This document shows, one piece after another, positions 52,493 through 60,817 of a DNA stretch of 64,000 bases. Position 1 is the stretch's first letter. The number at the start of each line of letters is the position of its first letter. A model generated the notes under the pieces. That model was not told the DNA's origin. It searched no databases and saw only the letters and a program-made list of their open reading frames with translations. Source of the DNA: Bin80 sp965261255. Lineage in GTDB: Bacteria; Bacteroidota; Rhodothermia; Rhodothermales; Bin80. The stretch spans positions 2,108,001-2,172,000 of the forward strand of contig CBDHCQ010000004.1 in assembly GCA_965261255.1 (NCBI GenBank). The letters run 5' to 3'. Position numbers and translations under genes: made by a program.

Positions 52493-55400
52493 CTAGAAGG
52501 TCACCTCGAGTCCGAAATAAACCTGCCTTGGCAGGAGACCTTGGTTATACCAGTCCCATTCGCTTTCCTCCCCCGTAGTCGGATTGACCGGCAGTGTTCC
52601 TTGTTCGTGATAAGTCTCCAGCGCATTGCCGGTCAAGAAGTTGAGCCGCTTGGAATTGAACACATTGTGGACATCAATGCTGAATTTCATCTCTTCAACA
52701 CCAGGCATACCAATCGCTTTGGAAAGGCGCAGATTGGTATTGTGGTGCGGCTTCCAGCGCCGGTTGTTGGGTTCGGTGGAGAAATCTCCCGGCGAATGGT
52801 AGGTATAGCGGTGTCCACTCGCGTATACGTAATAGGCATTGAGGCGCCAGCCGCCTAGCGGACGAAAGAAGCCGAGAGCAGGTCCAAATTCCGATGGCGA
52901 GAAGAGGTCCACGATAACCTTCACACTGGTGGTGGGATTCCACGTGTCGCTGTTAGTGCCCGACAGACCCTTATCCCTCAGGCTCACGCCGTGAAGCGTA
53001 TGGGGCCGAACGGGATTGCCCTCTTCATCCGTGGTGAAGACCTGCCGGAAGCCATACTGCCCGGAGCGCACGAAGGACCTGTTGAAAATGATTCGTGCAC
53101 GGGCATGCTCCAAGAACAGGGAATGCAGGGACAGCTCTAGGCCGCGTACATCTACGTACCCCCCGTTGGAAGTGACGCGGCTACGGCCACCGCCCGGCGC
53201 AAACCCGAACGTGTTCGCCGCATCAGGGTGCACTTCCGTAGTTACCGACCCACCGACGCCGAAGAGGTTGTCGCCGATATTGTTGGGCGACTGCCGCACT
53301 CCCAGCGAGGTCAGATTCTTTCCATCACGGTAATAAACCGTGACATCCAGATTTGCAACGCCTGGAATATGTTGGTCAAATCCGAGTTCGTACTGGATGA
53401 TCTTTTCAAAACTGAGGTCAGGATTGCCCGTGTTGGTGTTCGGGTGATAGAACACAAACACGTATTGCGCCGTGTCCGGCGAGGCATGCGGAGCACCGGC
53501 GGACGAGCCAAAGATGTGAAAGATGGTGGGCCCGCCACCAATGAGCTGCCAGGCCGGACGCTGGTTGAAGTGCCCGTAGGAAAAATGGAGCACCGTATTT
53601 TCGGTGATCGGGTGAGAAATACCGAAACGCGGTGAGAGGATAGCCTTGGTTTCGGTATCCACGCCGTGATCTTCATCGGAATACGTGACAATTTCATCGG
53701 GCGCTACACCGACCATGTTGGTGATCAAGGCCGGATCGAGTATGGACGGGGCCACTTTCGTGTTGGCATTGAACGCATCTAGGCGCAGTCCAGCGTTGAC
53801 CACCATACCATTGACCTCAATTTTTCCCTGCACGTACGCGGCGGCGTCCCAGGGATTGAAGTCTGGGCGGGTCGCATGATTGGAGTAAATGGCACCGGGC
53901 ATGGCGCCTGCCTTGAACCGCTTGGAGACGTACTGCGGCGAATACATCGCTCCAGTCTTAAGCTGGAAAAAACGGTTGATCTGATTGGTGTAAGCGGCCT
54001 TGAACAACCAGGCATCAGACTCCGCGGTGAGCTGAAAAATGCCGGGGTGACCCCGATGAAAAATCGGTGGCAGCAGAAATAGCGGATTGCCGGGAATCAT
54101 GGTCTCGTCCCACTGCGTTCCGAATTCTTCGGAGTCTGGATCGTACGTGTCGCTGGCTTCCAGCTGCCTGAAGTTGTTGCGGTCCAAGTCCATTGATGTG
54201 TAGCTCGCCTGGACATCCAGGAAGGAAGCAGGATTGAATACGTGGGTCCATTTCAGCTGCCCGCTCTTGAGTCGCATATATTCCGGAGGTGAAGGCAACT
54301 GAAAAATGTGTGACGTGCCGTACGGCCAATACTTGAAAGTGGAGTAGCCCGAATAGTAGAATGGCGCTGGTCCCCAGAGCCCAGCAATAAACGAATCCTC
54401 ACTGGACCAGTAGCTCAGGCGGGGGCCCTCGGTATTGTTGAATCCTTGAACGAACCCCGACAATTCCAGCCGATTGTTGCGGGAGAGCTGATAGTTAAAC
54501 TTTCCCTGATAATTCCAGTCTTTGGAATAGGTCAGATAGGCTGGAAATTCCGGGGCATCCTTGAGGTACTTGCCGGACAGCAAGAAGCTGAGTCTGTCAG
54601 TGATCGGTCCGTAGATGGTAGCTTCGGTTTCCCAGGTTGCGCGCTCGGTGTATTGCTGCATACGTCTTGACGGTTCCCCGAAAAGATCTCCAGAAATAAA
54701 GTTCATCCAAGCATCCAGTCGTTCCTGGGGTGTTCTGTTGACCCACTCGCCTCCACCGGTATTCTCCGTCCAGTAATCCAGGGTAGCCATGGTTGCCCAT
54801 TCGTAATTCTCCCTGCTATAGATATTTCGGCCCCAGTGGTACTTGCCAGCAGGCCGCAGACGCGCACGGACCGTTCCGTGCAGGCGATCCATCGCCGACT
54901 TGGTGACGATGTTGACGATGGCCCCCATTGCACGCCCGTATTCCGCATTCCAGCCCCCGGATAGCACTTCAAGCTCAGATATGGCCGTGGTGTTGACACC
55001 GGTCAGATTGCCGCCGGAAACATTATCTCGCAGGCTGAGCCCGTCGATGTAGTAATTGTCCTCCAGACCAAAGCCGCCGCGAATGCCTCCGTTAATATTA
55101 GTGGCTGCCTGGATTTCTATAGCCTCAAGGACTGTATTGGCCCAGCTGTTGGCCAATTCCTCGCCACTCATGCGCTCCTTGCTGCCGGTCAGGTCAACCT
55201 CCACGGGCGGACGCTCGGCCGTCACTACAAGTTCGCCGGTCTCGAGGACCGCCTCGGCCAGTTCGAAGTCCACCGGAGTTGTCTGATCTATGAATATCCG
55301 GGCGTCCGTCTTCGTGACAGTCGCAAATCCGAGGAGGGATGCCTGAACGCTATGCAGTCCAGGTGGTACTCGCAATATGAAGTAGTTGCCGTCCACATCG

Positions 55401-55573
55401 GCGGACGCCCCCAGGCCCGTCCCGACCACAACAACATTGGCGCCCGGCAAGGGCTCGCCCGTGCTGGCATCGGTAACTGTTCCTGCGATTTTGCCCGTTT
55501 GCGACTGGGCCAGTGCCACACCCTGACTGGCCAAAAGCAGGGCGATAAGGAGGGTAGGTAGTCGAGTAGGCAT
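52493..55573 (-). CDS. TonB-dependent outer-membrane receptor with carboxypeptidase-regulatory domain
   Basis: The 1026-residue protein has a signal peptide (LLIALLLASQGVALAQS), then a CarboxypepD_reg-like domain (about 27-105, GTVTDASTGEPLPGANV). The plug domain follows (about 115-240, with NYYIDGLSLRDN, EVLSGGWNAEYGRAMG and VNIVTKSA). A 22-stranded-type barrel ends with an aromatic C-terminus (LPRQVYFGLEVTF). It is likely the uptake pore for oligosaccharides in this locus and first gene of a long minus-strand run. No SusD-like gene follows. A 96-base sequence upstream is repeated ahead of the GH116-like gene. Confidence 0.92.
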   Translation of the reverse strand: MPTRLPTLLIALLLASQGVALAQSQTGKIAGTVTDASTGEPLPGANVVVVGTGLGASADVDGNYFILRVPPGLHSVQASLLGFATVTKTDARIFIDQTTPVDFELAEAVLETGELVVTAERPPVEVDLTGSKERMSGEELANSWANTVLEAIEIQAATNINGGIRGGFGLEDNYYIDGLSLRDNVSGGNLTGVNTTAISELEVLSGGWNAEYGRAMGAIVNIVTKSAMDRLHGTVRARLRPAGKYHWGRNIYSRENYEWATMATLDYWTENTGGGEWVNRTPQERLDAWMNFISGDLFGEPSRRMQQYTERATWETEATIYGPITDRLSFLLSGKYLKDAPEFPAYLTYSKDWNYQGKFNYQLSRNNRLELSGFVQGFNNTEGPRLSYWSSEDSFIAGLWGPAPFYYSGYSTFKYWPYGTSHIFQLPSPPEYMRLKSGQLKWTHVFNPASFLDVQASYTSMDLDRNNFRQLEASDTYDPDSEEFGTQWDETMIPGNPLFLLPPIFHRGHPGIFQLTAESDAWLFKAAYTNQINRFFQLKTGAMYSPQYVSKRFKAGAMPGAIYSNHATRPDFNPWDAAAYVQGKIEVNGMVVNAGLRLDAFNANTKVAPSILDPALITNMVGVAPDEIVTYSDEDHGVDTETKAILSPRFGISHPITENTVLHFSYGHFNQRPAWQLIGGGPTIFHIFGSSAGAPHASPDTAQYVFVFYHPNTNTGNPDLSFEKIIQYELGFDQHIPGVANLDVTVYYRDGKNLTSLGVRQSPNNIGDNLFGVGGSVTTEVHPDAANTFGFAPGGGRSRVTSNGGYVDVRGLELSLHSLFLEHARARIIFNRSFVRSGQYGFRQVFTTDEEGNPVRPHTLHGVSLRDKGLSGTNSDTWNPTTSVKVIVDLFSPSEFGPALGFFRPLGGWRLNAYYVYASGHRYTYHSPGDFSTEPNNRRWKPHHNTNLRLSKAIGMPGVEEMKFSIDVHNVFNSKRLNFLTGNALETYHEQGTLPVNPTTGEESEWDWYNQGLLPRQVYFGLEVTF

Positions 55574-56232
55574 GATTCACCTTGTTCTGATGACAGTATT
55601 ATCCTTAAAGGAGCACGAGGCACCAGGATAGTCTGCGCAGCAGATACCTACTTCTCTAAGTCCTACAACTGTCTGCCACCACCGGACTGCCCAGGCCGCC
55701 GACTTTATATTAAACAACTAAGTAACAATTGTCAAGAGGGTCGGTACGAATCCCCCATACGACATAATTCACTCGAAATCACGAATTATTTCATGATTTT
55801 CCGTGGTTCCGGACTGAGTTGAACCCACGGAGCAAGGTATCTAACTGGAGAGCGAATCAGCCCAACTGAGTTGAGCACATTTTGCAGGTTCAAAGGGCTC
55901 TGGAGGAAATTCATGGCTGAGGCATCATTGCTAGCCTGAATTCCCATGTATGTGAAATCTTCGTACCGATACTGTCAAGATTCCGTGAATTCTATTGACC
56001 GATTGTTCTGGCCGCGGTATTAAAAAGTGTTGACTGTAATTGGGGGGTGATGCAGTGAGGGCGTCGAAGGCTTTTCCTGTTTGACAACCACTCCTTCGGT
56101 ACAGCTGCGGTGCGGACTGACCACAGTAGAATCTCAGCACTAACCCGAGATTAAATTCGCAATGCTAATCCCCTGAACCCAGTCTGGCCGAACCAAACGG
56201 CCACATGCCAGCGTGCCAATCCTTTACAGACC
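55574..56232. other. Gap between TonB receptor and GH116-like genes
   Basis: About 660 bases contain no supported gene. The end near 55574-55840 should hold the promoter of the receptor operon and includes repeat copy A. No clear terminator for the GH116-like gene was found. Confidence 0.5.
55741..55836 (-). repeat. Upstream repeat copy A (receptor operon)
   Basis: These 96 bases align without gaps to 58944-59039 at about 69 of 96 positions by hand count. The first ten bases (TCGGTACGAA) and the last eight (GGAGCAAG) are identical. The copy lies about 170-260 bases upstream of the TonB receptor start. It may be a shared control region or the edge of an old insertion sequence. Confidence 0.6.
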
Positions 56233-58836
56233 CTACTGCATTTCCTGCCGCTCCACAATGACCGTGGAGACTTCTCCCTGCGAAAATGTTCGCCCATCAG
56301 CAAACACCGCTTCCCCGTAGCCGTGAAGCACAAGACGATTCAACTCAATGGGGCCATTAGCAGGATGTAATTCAACGGACATCTGAGATCCGCTACCAGC
56401 AATCGTTACACTGCCGTACTGGTATCCGTTAGACCAGAAGTAGGTACCGGGCCTTGGATTGAACCCCATGCGATTTTCTACCGCCGAGTACTGAAAACCC
56501 GTGTAAGCCAGCAGCCCGGCCCACGCGGCCATAGCCCGTGAATATCGGTGGCCGTACTCACCTTCATTGAACGGATTGCGCTTGCGGCCATCATAGCGGT
56601 CCCGAATGGCCCGAAACACCTTCAGACCCGCATCCTCCTGGCCTTCGTAGATCATGTGGGCCGCGGTACTGTACTCAAAGCCGGTCATGATCTCCGTGTA
56701 ATATGGGAAGGGGAAATCCAGCAACTCTCCGCGCGGATAGCTGGCCATGAGTAAACCTGCCTCGCTGCCGAGGCCAAAGCTCCGAAAGGTGTTGAAGTGC
56801 TCGTTGAAGTTGTCAATGTAGTTGTACTTCATGATGCTGCGCAGCGTGGTCTGCACGTTATCCTTGTTCAGGAGATACCCCAGGCCTGCTGTGTGCGCCA
56901 GGTATTGTCCGACCAGTTGGTCTACCAAGCACCCCTTGCCTAACTGTGCCACGGTGCTGGTTCCTTCCGGTATGTGATGCTCGTAGTATTCACCGTTGAA
57001 GATGTTGTCATCTATCCAGGCACTTCCCCGCTCAAACAAGTCGCGCGTTTCTTCCGCAAAGTCGTCATCTCCCACATACCGCGCCATTTCCTCTGAGGCC
57101 CGCAGTGCACCCAGATACCAGCCAGCCATCTGTGGATTCGGCCCCAGATAGTTGATGTCCATTGTGTTGTGCTGGCTGCCTTCCATCACTCCATCCTTGT
57201 CCTGATCCCAAATACCCGTCCAGGCAAAACTCATGGACTTACGGATGTTGGGCCACATCCGGCGGAGCATCTCATCATCCCCTGACAGCTGCCAGTCGCG
57301 ATATACCTTGATCAGCGTTCCCATCTGCCCGTCGGCCGCCCAGCGTTGGAAGCTCCGGGCCCGAAGTTCAATGGGAAGTCCGACGCGATGACTCATGGCC
57401 CCATCGTCGTTGACCGAATGCACGAATTCCACCTCCCGGAACCGCTTGGACAGATCCCCGAACAAAAATGGGACGGTAGACTCGTAATTCCACACATGAA
57501 AGCATGTGCCGAACCCCCATCCGGAACTGCGGGATGCCCCGATCTTCGTTCCGTAGATGCTCCCGGTTCCTTCAAAGCCGTACGGAAGTCCATCGGCAGT
57601 TCTGAAAACCGTCTGGCTCCGTAGGTGGTTGAGATTAAAGAGTCCCGCCTCTTTGAGCACCTCTGGAGCATCGCTGTCTACCAGCGTACGTACAAAACTT
57701 ACAGTTTCCGCTTCCAGGCTGTCCAGTGCCGAGGCGGTGCGCACGGCGACATCCCAGGCGTCTTCATACAGCGTCGTGTAGTAATTGCCAACGATTTCGG
57801 GACCGCCGAATTCTCCGGCGTGATGAACCCCATGATCCCATGCACGCCGATTCGGGAAATGCCAGGTCAGCATGAATGTGATTGCACGTGCCTCGCCCGG
57901 CGCGAGCTCAACTTTAGCGGCAAGGGTTGCCGGCGGCGTCTGAATGACATGGGCGGTGTCGGGATGATCGGTAAGTTCTCCATCTTCAACAAAATCATCC
58001 CAGAATTCGCGGAACGTCCAGTTCCAGGCCAATGGATCCCACGAGGTACGGTAAGTGACTGGACTGGCCGCGGTCGCGAGAGCCATGGTGCCCCAGTTTA
58101 CATCCAAGGAATCAATACCGTCCGATGTCATGTAAACGCCTCGGATTCCCCCATCTGAACGAAACGAATTCACATTCCTGTCCGGTGCACCGGTCCAGCC
58201 ATCCGCTCCAATGTAATTGGGTACCATGCCGACCACGGCCGCCTCCACCGAATCCTGGGTCGGATTGGCTAGCACATAACGAAGAATCGCCACAGGAATA
58301 CCACTTTGCTCGGCATCGCCGACAAGCAGCGGGTTGAATGCTTCTAGGCGTACTTCCAGTGGTACGTTTTGATGCTCAAACGACACCTGTGCCAACGGGT
58401 AGGCGGCCTCAAATGTAGTGGACTCAAAACGAGGGAAACCCGAATTGACGGCATCTGCACCCCAGTCGCCGCTGTGCTCCTTTGCTGATACGGGTCCCTC
58501 TAGCACGCGAACCTGACCCGGGGAGTCCGGTGTCCGATAATAGAGTGCAAAGAACGGCCCGTTGGCAATGGTCGGCTGGACGAGCTTAAAGGCCGGCAGG
58601 TAACCCAGCGCGCCGCGATTCATGATCTCCCAGTCCCGCAGGTCTCCGCGCCCTCCGAGGGATACCGTCCCGGTCCCAATACCCCCCAGTGGCATCGCAA
58701 CTTCGTCCAGATAGGCCCCCGAGTATGTCTTCAGCACGGGCCAGCCGGTCTGAGCATCCGGCCGAGAGCAGGCGGCTACGGCTACTAGCAGGAAAAGAGC
58801 AATCCAAGGTGCAGGCTTTATCGTTGTAAAAGGCAT
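56233..58836 (-). CDS. GH116-like glycoside hydrolase lipoprotein
   Basis: The 867-residue protein has a lipoprotein signal (LFLLVAVAACSRPD, Cys23). The N-terminal beta domain carries AMPLGGIGTGTVSLGGRGDL (about 47-66), typical of the GBA2/GH116 group. The C-terminal alpha/alpha barrel has FGTCFHVWNYES (nucleophile Glu candidate), GSQHNTMDINYLGPNP (acid/base Asp candidate) and MTGFEYSTAAHMIYEGQ. GH116 enzymes are retaining beta-glucosidases, beta-xylosidases or related activities, and specificity cannot be read from sequence. It probably acts in the periplasm or at the outer membrane on the glycan taken up by the downstream locus. Confidence 0.82.
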   Translation of the reverse strand: MPFTTIKPAPWIALFLLVAVAACSRPDAQTGWPVLKTYSGAYLDEVAMPLGGIGTGTVSLGGRGDLRDWEIMNRGALGYLPAFKLVQPTIANGPFFALYYRTPDSPGQVRVLEGPVSAKEHSGDWGADAVNSGFPRFESTTFEAAYPLAQVSFEHQNVPLEVRLEAFNPLLVGDAEQSGIPVAILRYVLANPTQDSVEAAVVGMVPNYIGADGWTGAPDRNVNSFRSDGGIRGVYMTSDGIDSLDVNWGTMALATAASPVTYRTSWDPLAWNWTFREFWDDFVEDGELTDHPDTAHVIQTPPATLAAKVELAPGEARAITFMLTWHFPNRRAWDHGVHHAGEFGGPEIVGNYYTTLYEDAWDVAVRTASALDSLEAETVSFVRTLVDSDAPEVLKEAGLFNLNHLRSQTVFRTADGLPYGFEGTGSIYGTKIGASRSSGWGFGTCFHVWNYESTVPFLFGDLSKRFREVEFVHSVNDDGAMSHRVGLPIELRARSFQRWAADGQMGTLIKVYRDWQLSGDDEMLRRMWPNIRKSMSFAWTGIWDQDKDGVMEGSQHNTMDINYLGPNPQMAGWYLGALRASEEMARYVGDDDFAEETRDLFERGSAWIDDNIFNGEYYEHHIPEGTSTVAQLGKGCLVDQLVGQYLAHTAGLGYLLNKDNVQTTLRSIMKYNYIDNFNEHFNTFRSFGLGSEAGLLMASYPRGELLDFPFPYYTEIMTGFEYSTAAHMIYEGQEDAGLKVFRAIRDRYDGRKRNPFNEGEYGHRYSRAMAAWAGLLAYTGFQYSAVENRMGFNPRPGTYFWSNGYQYGSVTIAGSGSQMSVELHPANGPIELNRLVLHGYGEAVFADGRTFSQGEVSTVIVERQEMQ

Positions 58837-58943
58837 AGCGATGACAATGTGGTGGTAAATTCAAATGCCGGGATCCCAGTTACGCGCGGGACTCAGTGTC
58901 AAAATATCGCAGGGGTCTGCAATAATTGCAAAGGCGGTGAGTA

Positions 58944-59039
58944 TCGGTACGAACGTCCCATGCAATATAATGTATCCGTGATCATGAATTTTTGCACGTT
59001 TTTCCCCGGTTGGGGACAAAGATGAACGCCTGGAGCAAG
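58944..59039 (-). repeat. Upstream repeat copy B (GH116-like gene)
   Basis: This is the partner of 55741-55836: 96 bases, ungapped, about 72% identical by hand count. It lies about 110-200 bases upstream of the GH116-like start. Similarity continues weakly to about 59063 (shared CGAATCA), close to the transposase remnant. Confidence 0.6.
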
Positions 59040-59078
59040 AGATCAATATTGGTAAACGAATCATGATAGCCACTGGGG

Positions 59079-59255
59079 AAAATAGCGCGCCGATACGATG
59101 TAGAAGTCAAAGAAACGCGTGACGAAGGACAGGCGGGTATGATCCTAGACGAGTATCTAATCCCGGCGAATACGCATAACAGCAAGGACTTAGTGCCCCA
59201 TATCAATAGGGTGTGAAAAAAGCACAGCCAAGCGGTATTGGCGGAGAAGAAGTAA
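59079..59255 (+). pseudogene. Remnant of a DDE transposase (IS5/IS1182-like)
   Basis: A plus-strand frame reads RYDVEVKETRDEGQ, then ILDEYLIPANTHNSKDLVPH (20 residues), then INRV and a stop at 59214. It continues in frame as KKHSQAVLAEKK to a second stop at 59253. The P-A-N-T-H-N-S-K-D pattern matches the PANVHDSKE region of DDE transposases of IS5/IS1182 type. No start or N-terminal half is present, so it is a decayed copy. Confidence 0.55.
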
Positions 59256-59432
59256 AAATGCAAAGAGAGCGAGGGATATTTTAGCCGCTTATGGTAGCTG
59301 TTCACGCTGCAATCCTATGGAATCGTTTCGAATTGTGTGCGACCGCCTCCAGTACGTACTCTGCATCTGCCTTCTGAAATCCATTCAATCGCGTACCCCC
59401 TGAAGAGCTTTCATGCTGTGGTAACGGCGGAA

Positions 59433-59469
59433 TCGCGCCTAAAATCTTTGCAGAAATCAATATTGACCC
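59433..59469 (+). repeat. Upstream repeat, copy 2
   Basis: This is the partner of 29292-29328 (about 28 of 37 identical). It ends about 85 bases before the YhaO-like start codon and about 180 bases after the transposase remnant. Confidence 0.5.
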
Positions 59470-59554
59470 TTGTAGTATTTTCGTCCGAGATCTTAAGCGC
59501 CTTTTTTCGACAGTCTCATACTATATTTCCAGACCTTAAATCTCTCAAAACGTT

Positions 59555-60817
59555 TTGATCAAGCTATTATGCCTCGGAGATGCACACCTAGGGCGGTATC
59601 CGTCCAGGGTTCCTTCTGGTGATAAATCTCTTTCAGTGCGTGCGGTCTGGGAGCGGGCGGTTTCGACCGCCATTGAAGAACGGGTTGATGCCGTAATTCT
59701 TACCGGGGATATGGCCGACAACGAGAACGCCTTTTTCGAAGCTTATGGTGCCCTTCGAAGGGGAATTACCCAACTCAATCAAGAACGTATCCCTGTCGTA
59801 GCCATTGCCGGAAATCACGATTATGACGTCTTTCCTCAACTTGCAGAATCAATGCCTGAGGATAATTTCATATTACTTGGGCGTGACGGCACTTGGGATG
59901 AAACGGTATTGAGGACGCATTCTGGCCGAATCCTACGATGTGTAGGATGGTCATTTCCAAGCTCCCACTATGATCGTTCACCCTTGGATTCGCTTGGTCT
60001 CAATCAAAGCAATGACTTCACGATTGGTATTGTACATGGAGATCTAGATACGCAAAGCAAATACGCCCCGCTTACCACACAGAATCTGATCAATCAACCG
60101 GTGAATCTATGGCTGCTCGGGCATGTACATGCCCCCAAGCTTCACGATCACCACCAAATCCCGATACTCTATCCCGGATCACCTCAACCCCTGGACCCAG
60201 GAGAACCCGGTGTTCATGGACCCTGGATGATTACAATCAGCCAGGACAATCAAATTAGAGCTGTGCAGCTGCCACTTGCCTCCGTGCGGTATGAAACCAT
60301 TCCGGTTGACGTATCTGCTGCAGCACAAATCAGCGATGTAAAGACCTTGGTCGCTGAACAGCTTGAGCAATGCGGCAGTGAATTGATCAATAGCCATCCG
60401 AATCTTCAATTACTATCGTGCCGCCCTGTTCTAAAAGGACAAACACGGCTTCACCGCACGCTTTCAATCGAGGGACTACCTGATGTTGATGATCTTGACG
60501 TCCAAGTGAACGAATGCAGCATCACTGTCGATAAAGTATACGTTGAGACCTCGCCATCTCGAGACCTAATTGAGATCGCACAACTCAATAACGATCCACC
60601 GGGTATTCTTGCACGGTGGATCCTGGAGATCAAGAGTGGTGGAGATCACGCATTGCTTGATACTGCTCGTAAATCTGCTGCCTCGGTATACAAGAGTGCT
60701 GGATTTAAAAGTCTAGGGGAACAGGAGCCCGATACAGCAACGCTCTCCAAATTGGTGATTCAGCAGAGTATGCTTCTTCTTGACGAACTTCTCGCACAGA
60801 AAGAGGACAATGGCTGA
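59555..60817 (+). CDS. YhaO/SbcD-like metallophosphoesterase
   Basis: The 420-residue protein is a calcineurin-like phosphoesterase of the SbcD/Mre11/YhaO group, predicted DNA exo/endonuclease. Metal motifs are GDAHLG (about 8-13), LTGDMAD (about 49-55), GNHD (about 86-89), GIVHGD and GHVHAP (about 190-195). The start must be TTG at 59555, since the phosphoesterase fold begins there (IKLLCLGDAH) and the next ATG is far inside. Its stop overlaps the start of the ATPase gene by 8 bases, as expected for a nuclease-ATPase complex. Confidence 0.88.
   Translation: MIKLLCLGDAHLGRYPSRVPSGDKSLSVRAVWERAVSTAIEERVDAVILTGDMADNENAFFEAYGALRRGITQLNQERIPVVAIAGNHDYDVFPQLAESMPEDNFILLGRDGTWDETVLRTHSGRILRCVGWSFPSSHYDRSPLDSLGLNQSNDFTIGIVHGDLDTQSKYAPLTTQNLINQPVNLWLLGHVHAPKLHDHHQIPILYPGSPQPLDPGEPGVHGPWMITISQDNQIRAVQLPLASVRYETIPVDVSAAAQISDVKTLVAEQLEQCGSELINSHPNLQLLSCRPVLKGQTRLHRTLSIEGLPDVDDLDVQVNECSITVDKVYVETSPSRDLIEIAQLNNDPPGILARWILEIKSGGDHALLDTARKSAASVYKSAGFKSLGEQEPDTATLSKLVIQQSMLLLDELLAQKEDNG

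Larger units (their letters stand above)
58837..59554. other. Divergent intergenic region with insertion-sequence relics
   Basis: About 720 bases lie between the GH116-like gene and the YhaO-like gene. It contains repeat copy B, a transposase remnant and the second copy of the upstream repeat, listed separately. Promoters for both flanking genes must lie within it. Confidence 0.55.
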
